DNA from: Nemertoderma westbladi
Lineage: Eukaryota; Xenacoelomorpha; Nemertodermatida; Nemertodermatidae
NCBI GenBank assembly: GCA_032718475.1
Contig: JAUCBJ010005701.1
Location: 1-64,000, forward strand
Direction of reading: 5' to 3'
DNA length: 64,000 nucleotides
Under the pieces are notes generated by a model. It ran no database searches and was not told where the DNA came from. It worked only from the letters and a program-made list of their open reading frames with translations. Positions 55,566 through 64,000 of this stretch are shown piece by piece (the stretch's first letter is position 1; every line of letters begins with the position of its first letter). A program made the translations under genes and the position numbers.

Positions 55566-57769
55566 CGAACGTGTACTGTATGTATAGATATAAAAATGAC
55601 TCTATATTATTTGTGGCCATTTTCTGTAAAACTGCTGAGTCCATTATAAATGATCTGGCATTTAAATTATTTAATCTCCAATTCCTATATCGATATGTTC
55701 AAATTGTCACGTTTTTGTAATACAAGGTATTAACGTAACTGTAATTTACATTTTATCGTCTATTTCCCTGCTAAAGTCTTTAACTGTGCAAATTGGCTGT
55801 TTCAAAACAGATAATCATGAATTTACTAATGGTGGCCTAAAATTTTTGAGATTTTAGAGAGTATTTTTTTAAGATTTAGCTTGCAATGTTTCCCTCACGT
55901 CCTACTCGAAAGCGAATAAAGTGTATTTCTCATAACTATTACTAATCGATTTTATTATTTTCTTTTTACTATTTCACTCAACTGTCTTTCTTTATAAACA
56001 CATTGAATACCTGGGACTATCGCAAGGAAGTGCAGTTACGTTATTTGACATAAAGTTGAATAAGACGGAGTAATGAAACATTATATTTGTGCTCTGTATT
56101 CATTATTATGAATTCTGTACATTTTCCCAATTCTGTAAATTTTCCCAATTCTGTACATTTTCCCTTTATATTAAATTTCCGTTCATCATATTTCGTACAG
56201 CAGCTGCTCCCCCTCACTCATTTCGTGATAGTTAGAAGATAATAAACGCACTTTGAGAATGAATAGCGTAGAATTAGGCTTCTTATAATTTCCCACGTAA
56301 ACATTATCAAGACTTGCGATGTCCTTTAGCAAACGTTTTAGGAAATCCAACTGAGTTCAACGTTTCCTCAGGGTTTTTGAAATGAAATGTTACTAAGGTT
56401 TAGCATTCTGCATGAACATGCATTGCCCCAAGTATCAAATGAACATCGATATGAATGAATCCATGCCATGAATCCTGCATATCATACTGGTTGGTGTTAC
56501 TTGCGGCAGTAAGAGTCCATCGCCCCCCCCCCCCCCTCATGCTAATTATTGATTTTATAAAAAGGAAAATGTTAAAGATTGCATGTTATACTAACCAAAA
56601 TAAGTCAATAGCACAGGTTACCTGTTTAATTTTAGCTCGTGATCAGATGTTATTTGCATAAATTGTCCTTATACGTAGACACTTGCTGAGGGTTTAATTG
56701 AGATAGAGTCTTAGAGTCCACCCATCTCTCTCTCCCATCAAAAATTACCATACTCCTGCACCAAGGTATTGGTGGATCTCCTCCCATCTACAACAATTGG
56801 CTGCTTTTATCTCCACCCCATATAAAACATGTTGTTCAGGAGATATTCGCAGCATATAGTTCACAACAATAATGAAAATAAATGAGCAATCGTCTTGAAG
56901 GAAATAGCAATGATACTATGGGACTTGAAAAGTGTCTGTGTGGCCCTTCTCTATCTGTTGCAGAGACAAATATTGTGGAACCATCCTCTTGGGTGCTTTG
57001 TTTGCAGAAAATATCTCATTGGGTATCCTATAGACTTCAAGGATCTTAAACATGAGAGGCTGGGAGACAGAGTGGGAAACCTTGAGCATTAATTGTTATC
57101 AAAAGTGTCATATTTTAAATTATTTATGGTGTAGAGTTCGATGTTCTAATGGTAATAATTTGATTTAGGAAAAAATGTCCATTTTGAGAAAGTAATCTAA
57201 AAAATGTTGAGAGAATGTGAAAAATCTTTGTCTGCAGGTTATATTATATATATATTTATCATTTTATGCCCCTGTCGATCAATAGGTTTACAACAAGCAA
57301 AACAACATACAACAGTATTCCCTGTGCAGTGCAGTGTAGCACAAATACGGCCTACTTGACACACACATTAACCCCGCTGTCAGATGAAGCTCGAAGTGGA
57401 TGTAATTAATGTATATTACTTGTTGCGCGAATATTCTGAGGCTGCCTGTCACTAATACTAGAAGTATTATGCCCTACAGCGTGATTGCAGGTTAATATGT
57501 TCGTCTTGGAGAATATGTGAAATATAAGTTAGCTGGCAATGTGTCAACATGAATCGAAAAGTATACTGATGGCAGGTTGTAATTTATTTTGAGACAGGGC
57601 AGGGGGGGGGGGGGGGGTGGACTTGACGCAAATCCCATTTAGTGATATATTATTATGTTGTAATGTCCCAACAGAATGACTTTACAGTGCATCCGTTCAA
57701 TGCAATTGAACCTGAAACATGGGATCACCACATAAACAATAATTGGTATTTATTATTAATTGCCTCATA
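55566..57769. other. Unassigned AT-rich region
   Basis: Holds a C tract (56523-56536), a G tract (57602-57617), small tandem CAATTCTGTA(C/A)ATTTTCC repeats near 56110-56165, and an unassigned 65-codon ORF at 56895-57092 without known motifs. Confidence 0.35.
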
Positions 57770-58151
57770 GCCAGGTAGGCATACTGCATTAGGTAGCTAT
57801 TAATAACCAGTAACTATACTATTATTAATAACCATAGCTATAAACTATTAACATGGCTCCAAACGCCGCCATAAATATAAGCTAACTTATTTATAACATA
57901 ATTTATGTCATTTTTACATTTATTTATACAGCAACTAATATAATTTGTACAGTTTATATCACTCATAATGTATATGTACAATCATTTCGTAATGTTACAA
58001 TTTTGGAATAAAACTACATACATACTTGTCAAGAAGTTTACAGTGTTCTGAACCTCGTGGCTTTATTTTCACTCACTCACTAGGATCGTTCGGGTAACAA
58101 AGCACTCGGATCAGCACACCGTACAGTGCTACTTTACACACAAGTACATAT
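57770..58151. repeat. Dispersed repeat with hairpin, copy 2 (left part)
   Basis: Close match to 43630-44007, including the hairpin region near 58035-58135. The copy is split by the LTR element. Its last bases (TATGTAAATAGTTA) resume at 62390-62403, right of the element. Confidence 0.8.
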
Positions 58152-58358
58152 TGTAGAGAGCGCAGTCTCTCAACGTTTAATATTTACATAAGTCAGTAAG
58201 TATGAAGTAAAACAGTAAAATATAATATGACATGCAGAAGGCAGGAATGCTGATACAGCAGTACAGTGCACAGTGATAGGTGCATACTGCAGTAAGGTAC
58301 AACAGTATTAGTTCAATTCAGGTTTGATGACCCCTAATATATATATATGGCCACTACA
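58152..58358 (-). repeat. 3' LTR
   Basis: 207 bp, from TGTAGAGAGCGCAGTCTC to GGCCACTACA as read on the plus strand. It is longer than the other LTR by about 53 bases within 58200-58275, and otherwise nearly identical. Confidence 0.93.
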
Positions 58359-58372
58359 TGGCTCCCCCCAGA
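58359..58372 (-). promoter_or_regulatory. Polypurine tract of the LTR element
   Basis: The minus strand has GGGGGGAG three bases before the 3' LTR, the usual place for plus-strand priming. Confidence 0.7.
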
Positions 58373-58451
58373 ACCTGAATTAATAAAAATGGTCCGGCTG
58401 CCGGATGGCCCGCCCACTTCGAGTTGCTATGGTAGTTTGCGGTGGTTCGGG

Positions 58452-60339
58452 TCAATTGCAGGGACTGGGGGGAGGGAGGTCCGGGGGTGTCACTGTAGGT
58501 GGTCGACCACGGCGCGGTGGGATGGCCACAATGACGGGTTCATTGATAGCGAGGTGGGCCGGTTTGAGTCTGTCGATGGAGACGGTCTCCTGACGCCCGC
58601 CCACCTCGATGACGAACGTCTTTGAGCCGCGCTGTATGACCTTGTACGGCCCGGTGTGGGGCCACTGTAAGGGGGCGCGGTGAGCGTCAGTGCGTAAAAA
58701 GACATAGTCACTACTGGTTGATAGTTGTGACGGCACTGATGAGTTGGGTTGGCCATGACGGGAGGTTGGTGTGGGCATGAACTGCCGTGCGTGGTTGTGG
58801 AGGCCCGGGAGGAAAGCTGTCGAGTTCGGAGGGTCGGTTGGCGAGGCAACGAAGTCGCCAGGCACCGTGAGTGGCTCGCTGTAGACCAGCTCGGCCGACG
58901 AGCAGTGGAGGTCCTCTTTGGGGGCGGTCCGGTAGCCCAGAAGGGCCCATGGCCGTTCGTCGACCCAGTTTGGTCCAGTTAGTCGGGCTCTAAGGGAGGC
59001 CTTGAGGGAACGGTGGAACCGTTCCACCAGGCCGTTCGCCTGTGGATGGTAGGCCGTCGTCCGGTGGAGTTTGGTGCCGAAGAGTCTGTTGACGTCGGCC
59101 CACAACTCCGAGGTGAACTGACTGCCGCGGTCGGAGGATAGTTCGACCGGTACGCCAAACCGGGCGATCCAGTGGGCGACGAGAGCGTGGGCGCAGCTCT
59201 CGGTTGTGGAGTCAGCGAGCGGGATGGCCTCAGGCCAATGAGTAGTCCGGTTGACGATTGTAAACAGGTAGGTGGAGCCTCTGGATGGAGGGATGGGCCC
59301 TACCAGGTCGACGTTGACATGGTTGAACCGGCGTCGAGGAACAGAGAATGTCTCGAGGGGGGCCTTTATATGGCGTTGAACTTTAGAGGTCTGGCAGGCG
59401 ACGCAAGCCTTGGCCCAGCTCGTCACTTGTTTGGACAGGCCGTGCCAGACGAAACGCTCGGAGAGGAGTTTCCTAGTGGAGCGGATTGATGGGTGGGACA
59501 GCGAATGGACCACATTGAACATGTGGCGGCGCCACGTGCTGGAGACTATCGGCCGAGGTTGGCCCGTAGAGACGTCACAGAGGAGCGTGACATCATCATC
59601 CGCGAGTGTGACGTCACGTAGATCGAGGCTACCAGGGTTTGCCCGGAAGGCCTGGAGTTCGTCGTCCTCCCGTTGGGTGGCCGACATGGCCTTATAGTCG
59701 ACCCCGAGTTGGGTCGAGAGATGGCCCACGAAGCTGCGAGAGAGGGCGTCCTGGTTGTCCTTTCCGTCTACGTGGCGTACATTCGTGGTGAATTCCGAGA
59801 TGTACGCCAGGTGGCGCTGTTGACGGGGGGACCAGGGGTCAGTGACCTTTGAGAAGGCCTGAGTTAGGGGTTTATGGTCCGTGTAGGCCACAAACGTTCG
59901 GCCTTCGAGAAAATAACGGAAGTGGCGGACCGCGAGGTATAAGCCGAGGAGTAGGCAGTCGTAGGCGCTGTACTTCCGTTCGGGAGGGCGAAGTTGTCGG
60001 CTGAAGAACGCGAGCGGCCGTCACTTGCCATCGGTCCACTGTTCTAGTGCCACGCCGACAGCTGAGTCTGATGCGTCGGTGGTGACGGAGGTCGGCGCAT
60101 CGTGGCGAGGGTGGACGAGCATGGCGGCGTTTGTGAGGGCCGGCTTGGAGGACTCGAAGGACGCAGCTAGTTCGGGAGTCCAGTCAACGTCCTTAGCCTT
60201 GGTGGCGACGGCGGCATAAAGTGGCTGCAGTGCGGCAGCAGCTGCGGGTATAAATCGGTGGTAAAACGTTACCATACCAATAAACTCCCGCAACCCTTTG
60301 GTGGTGGTTGGACGTGGGAAGGAGCGGACGGCTTCTACC
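58452..60339 (-). pseudogene. LTR element RNase H and integrase, with a stop in RNase H
   Basis: RNase H shows VTTDASDSAVGVALEQ and then an in-frame TGA at 60021-60023. It continues with AYTDHKPLTQAF and DALSR. Integrase from about 59600: zinc-binding H-H-C-C (HSLSHPS, CVACQTSK), DDE residues in NVDLVGP, SSDRGSQFTS and NGLVERFHRS, and a GPY/F module (GPYKVIQRGSKTFVIE, then RLKPAH) before the end at 58452. From the TGA to 58452 the frame is open. Confidence 0.88.
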
Positions 60340-61408
60340 TTATCGGGGGCGGATGGGCGCCGGATGCATTGACAATGTGGCCCAGGAACTGGATTTCCGC
60401 CACCCCGAATACGCACTTCGCAAGGTTGACAACAAGGCCGTAGTCTTGGAGCCGCTGGAAGAGTTGACGCAGATGGGCGAGGTGTTTGCACTCGCGATGA
60501 GGATATCGTCGAGGTACACGTAGAGGAAGTCCAGCCCGGAGCACACAGAGTCCATCAGGCGTTGGAAGGCCTGGGCGGTGTTCTTGAGGCCAAACGGCAT
60601 ACGAACGAATTCGAAGAGGCCGAACGGAGTGACAACGGCGGTCTCGGGAACATCTCCGGGCGCCACGGGGATCTGGTGGTAGCCCCGCACCAGATCGACC
60701 TTGGAGAATATCGTGGCCCCTGCGAGTCGCGCCGAGAAGTCCTGGATGTGCGGGACGGGGTACTGATCGGGGGTCGTGGCGTCATTGAGGAGACGGTAGT
60801 CGCCGCAGGGCCGCCAACCGCCGTTTGGTTTGGGCGCCATGTGGAGGGGAGACGACCAGGGGCTATTCGAACGGCGAATAATCCCCATCACCTCCATATT
60901 GCGGAACTCTTCCCGCGCGATCTCGAGTTTATCGAGAGGGAGTCGATGGGCGCGGGCATGAACGGGAGGACCAGTGGTCGGAATGTAATGCTCCACGCCG
61001 TGACGAGTGGACGAGTCCGAGAAGGTTGGCGGGGAACTCCGCCAGGAGGTCGGAGTAAACTCGGTCCACGGAGGTCGACGCGAGGTGAGGATGGGTTCCT
61101 GGGATGGTGGAGGAGGAGCAACGGAGGGGGATCGGCTGGAAAGTTTCCATGTCGATGAGTTGCTGCCCCTTAACGTCAACCTTCAGGGCGTGGTCGTAGA
61201 GGAAATCAGCCCCAAGCAACGGTTGGGGGACGTCTGCGATCACGAAGTCCCAGTGGGTCCGCCGGTCGTTGAACCGCAGAGGGATAGAGCGTGTCCCGTA
61301 GGAACAAATCGATGATCCATTGACGGCGCGGAGCAGCGGCCCAGTACGCCCGGAACTGGTGTCGAATCCGCTGGCGGGGAACACACTCACCTGGGCGCCG
61401 GTGTCCAC
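60340..61408 (-). pseudogene. LTR element protease and reverse transcriptase, broken
   Basis: The protease starts near 61408 with DTGAQVSVFP (catalytic DTG) and has a LLGADFLYDH strand. The frame changes near 61030, then RT runs with [29 protein letters not shown] (motif A), [14 protein letters not shown] and the catalytic YLDD near 60505-60516. Frames change again near 60495 and 60345, in the RT thumb. The pieces are conserved, so the damage is recent. Confidence 0.88.
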
Positions 61409-61452
61409 GAGGAAGTGGCGCCCGGTAGTTCTTGTCCCAGAGGTAGATGAGG

Positions 61453-62176
61453 TTATCCCGCTGTTTGTATCGACCAGTCGACGCCGCGGCTACCGTCGGC
61501 TGGTCGGGGCGTTTCCTGGGAAGGAACACGGCGCATTGCACTGCTTGCGCTACCGAACCGAGCATGGTAGTAACACACGCTTTTGGTGTCAGGCTGAGCA
61601 GTGCCGGAGGAGTTTGTGGAGGAGTCCCTGGGGCGACGCGAGTTTGTCATCCCCCTGTTCACGCCGGCCAGTTGGGATTGTCCCTGGCGTTTGGCCAACC
61701 AAAGAACGTCAGCGGTCGCAGCCAGGGCGCGGGGGTCCTCGAAAGAGTCGTTCGAGATTTGTAGCCGAATGTCTTTGGGGAGCTGTTCGAGGAAGAGTTG
61801 CTTGAACAGCAAACACGGAGTGTGCCCGGTGAGGAGCCCCAGCATCTCGTCCATGAGTTCGGATGGCTTGCGGTCACCCAGTCCACGCATATGGAGGAGT
61901 CTTGCAGCGCACTCCCGCCGACTCAGGGCGAATGTCCCGAGGAGCCTCGCCTTCAGTCCCTCGTACTTCCCGTCGGTAGGCGGAGTGGTGAGTGTGTCGA
62001 GGAGGCAAGCAGCGGTCGGCTGGTCGAGAGAGGCAACGACGTGGTAGTACTTTGTCGAGTCGTCGACAATCCTCCGGAGTTGGAACTGGGCCTCCACCTG
62101 CGCAAACCAGATGGATGGGTTTTCCGCCCAGAACGGGGGCAGTTTTAATGGCGACCGCGTTGAGGTCGTAAGCCAT
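61453..62176 (-). pseudogene. LTR element gag, frameshifted
   Basis: ATG at 62174-62176. After about 10 codons the frame is lost at a run of four A (about 62147-62150). The typical gag sequence (a YYHVVASLDQPTAA region, later LLFKQLFLEQLPKDIR) continues in another frame to 61453. Near its end is a CYYHARFG motif, the start of the zinc-knuckle-like CxxH type found in many gypsy gags, after which the frame changes again near 61540. The second change may be the normal gag-pol shift or damage; the first is damage. Confidence 0.8.
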
Positions 62177-62217
62177 CGGTAGCTACAGAGCTACGCCTGT
62201 ACGCGAAATCCGTTCGC

Positions 62218-62235
62218 GCAAGTCTGGGTCACCAA
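62218..62235 (-). promoter_or_regulatory. Primer-binding site of the LTR element
   Basis: Directly after the 5' LTR the minus strand reads TTGGTGACCCAGACTTG. The TGG pairs with a tRNA CCA end. I did not identify the tRNA. Confidence 0.7.
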
Positions 62236-62389
62236 TGTAGAGAGCGCAGTCTCTCAACGTTTAATATTTACATAAGTCAGTAAGTATGATAGGCAAGCAG
62301 ACAGTGATAGGTGCATACTGCAGTAAGGTACAACAGTATTAGTTCAATTCAGGTTCGATGACCCCTAATATATATATATGGCCACTACA
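62236..62389 (-). repeat. 5' LTR
   Basis: 154 bp with the same ends as the 3' LTR. The segment present at 58200-58275 in the other LTR is replaced here by a shorter TAGGCAAGCAG string. Confidence 0.93.
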
Positions 62390-62403
62390 ATATGTAAATA
62401 GTT

Positions 62404-62876
62404 AATACAGGAATATGTCAGTCACACTTGATTGTCAATAATCAACCGCAGGTATAATATGATATCGAATTTATCCCTGTAGGAAACCATATGTTGCACA
62501 CCATCCCTGAATATCAACGTTATTCGGAATCTTCCATATACTAAAGTCTCTAAACTAGGATATCCCATACGAAAATATCTAATCTCGTAATCTAAAAATA
62601 ATAATTGGTCTTGTACTTATCCTGATAAATAAATGCTTTACTAGCTGATTGATAAAGAAATATAATATCCTTGAGTTGTTGGAATTGAATGCAGTGTATA
62701 TCAACTGCAGTTTTGCCTGTTGCCTAAGGTATTTTCCCCCAAATAGACTGTTTAATGTTATATTGGAAACATATCGACCCAATCCTAGAAGGGTTGTACG
62801 GGTGGCCTTGTTTCTGTGGTAACATAGATGCGCCCTATAGCGCCGATGGGAACATACCATACTCAATATAAGACTA
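62404..62876. other. Spacer right of the LTR element
   Basis: AT-rich; nothing recognised. A 117-codon minus-strand ORF overlapping here (62579-62932) has no known motif. Confidence 0.35.
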
Positions 62877-63004
62877 GTTATACTGAAAATAACAGCATCT
62901 AGTCTAATTTCTAGACGTAGTAATCGCGACACATTTTTTAGTTATATTGAAAATAACAGAGTCTAGTCGAAATTCTAGACGTAGTAATCGCGACACATTT
63001 TTAA
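62877..63004. repeat. 64-bp tandem duplication
   Basis: GTTATA(C/T)TGAAAATAACAG, then a TCTAG-rich part and GACGTAGTAATCGCGACACA, occur at 62877-62940 and again at 62941-63004 with few differences. Confidence 0.9.
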
Positions 63005-63539
63005 AGTTTTCCTCACAAAATGGTCTTTTATCCTCCCTCCAATCAGCACAAGGAAGCAGCAGACCTAAAAAAAAAGGCAGTTATCAGCTTCGGTGATATT
63101 TCTCCCGTTGTGGGGGTGAATGTATCGACGCCAGTTTCGAACCCATATATGGTCTCATTGGATTTCAAGTTACTCTTTATAAACCACGTTTTATTGCAGT
63201 TCCGCTTCAATGCATGTTTCTTATAAAGTTATTTCTTATAAATTGTTCACATAACAGAAAAAGATTTTGGATGTCACTTTATGTCGTCTGCGTAGGATAA
63301 TGCAGCATAGGGTGTCTTATTAATTAATGTGGAACCCCATACCTGATAGATCCAATTCATCAAATAAATCTAATATGTAAATGTTGAACAATGTAGGTGG
63401 TTACAATAGACCCCCCCCCCCCCCCCCCTGTCTACATTGCAGTTCAAATTAATAGTTTCTCTTGTAATACGATTGTCAATAGCTAAGTAGTCATTCGAAC
63501 CTGAATTATATGATTATAAGGTTTGTAATATTGCATTAT
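63005..63539. other. Spacer
   Basis: AT-rich, with a 16-base C tract at 63413-63428. The plus-strand ORF at 63020-63226 is not recognised. Confidence 0.35.
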
Positions 63540-63890
63540 CGATGTCGGTATTTTCAAGTTTCTCAAAAGCGTTTTGTATGCAACTGTATCGAAGGCCACT
63601 GTGAGGTATAGTGACACAATATAAACGTCGGAGCCTTCTTTAAGTTTTTGATTAATTTATTGGGTATTGCAACTACCATACCCAGATTTGTATCTTCTAC
63701 AAGCAGTATTTCCCATAGTTTAGTTAAGATTGAAATTATTATGAGTGATCTCCATTTTTCATTTTCTTTTGTATTTCTATTTCCTGGTTTCAGAATTAGT
63801 AAAATTAGACTTGTTGCCATTTCTTCAGGAAAATATCCCTCTCCGATTATGCCATTGTACAAAGAGGCCACCAAGTACTCACATAATTGA
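63540..63890 (-). mobile_element. Decayed LINE reverse-transcriptase fragment
   Basis: Minus-strand pieces: GYFPEEMATSLILLILKPGN and KWRSLIIISILTKLWE (like the PI.KPGK..NYRPISLL motif of non-LTR RTs), then in another frame LTVAFDTVAYKTLLRNL (motif A). It belongs to a different LINE group from A and B and is frameshifted. A direct repeat, ATTCCATAGAAGAGGTGC, follows at about 63897-63937. Confidence 0.7.
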
Positions 63891-64000
63891 TCGGATATTC
63901 CATAGAAGAGGTGCCAGATATTCCATAGAAGAGGTGCTCAGAGACAAGATTCTTTGAATCAGCAGCTTTCCATCTGTTAATCGTTTTAATTGCTACCCAA

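Larger units (their letters stand above)
58152..62389 (-). mobile_element. Ty3/gypsy-type LTR retrotransposon, complete structure, inactivated
   Basis: 4,238 bp with LTRs at 58152-58358 and 62236-62389, beginning TG and ending CA, and a 4-bp ATAT duplication (58148-58151 and 62390-62393). On the minus strand the order is LTR, primer-binding site, gag, protease, reverse transcriptase, RNase H, integrase, polypurine tract, LTR. RT before integrase places it with Ty3/gypsy. Coding frames are broken at several places. The coding part is much more GC-rich than the flanking DNA. Confidence 0.95.

Noticed and set aside
59172-62148. Plus-strand ORFs across the LTR element
   Set aside because: They are shadows of the GC-rich minus-strand pol and gag frames.

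Overview
The window looks like genomic DNA of an invertebrate animal: AT-rich, dominated by non-coding and repeated sequence, with short exons bounded by GT/AG introns, tRNA-derived SINEs, RTE-like LINEs, a Ty3/gypsy-type LTR element and several cut-and-paste elements. The species cannot be named from sequence alone. The guanylate cyclase reads like the 'atypical soluble' class (Gyc-88E/89D-like) known from invertebrates.

Layout. (1) 1-14.1 kb: the window opens inside an unidentified basic ORF (2-202). Five exons on the plus strand (2594-14119) give the C-terminal cyclase domain of a guanylate cyclase whose earlier exons lie upstream. Its 8.4-kb intron holds a 39-bp satellite (3942-8067), a tRNA-derived SINE and, on the opposite strand, an intronless mitochondrial EF-Ts gene (TSFM, 9289-10488) with a 21-bp coding minisatellite. 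(2) 14.1-16.9 kb: AT-rich DNA with long G tracts, a 63-bp minisatellite and another SINE. (3) 17-26.8 kb: three nested mobile elements with readable junctions. An RTE-like LINE (A, 16968-26792, 11-bp target duplication) is split by a second one (B, 19270-25879, 11-bp duplication). B is split in reverse-transcriptase motif A by a 2.9-kb element with CCCGGG-type inverted ends (20404-23300). (4) 26.9-36.1 kb: two satellites, a 22-bp AT-rich one and an 8.1-kb array of 34-bp units that contains a 1.95-kb internal duplication. (5) 36-52 kb: mostly unassigned AT-rich DNA. It carries a U1 snRNA-like sequence on the minus strand cut at its fifth base by a PIF/Harbinger-type MITE (39169-40219), LINE fragments, SINEs, a TTAA-flanked foldback element (48581-50264) and a possible degenerate hammerhead ribozyme. 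(6) 52.8-54 kb: a 91-codon ORF for a small single-pass membrane protein, followed at its stop codon by a 36-bp satellite. (7) 54.9-64 kb: a MITE, a dispersed hairpin-containing repeat, and inside its second copy a complete but inactivated Ty3/gypsy-type element (58152-62389) with LTRs, a 4-bp target duplication, primer-binding site and polypurine tract. A LINE fragment closes the window.

The host genes supported are the cyclase, EF-Ts and, less surely, the small membrane protein. I see no operons, CRISPR or prokaryotic systems. The most informative content is the nested-insertion record, the broken U1 copy, the cyclase with a changed catalytic residue, and the large satellites with higher-order structure.
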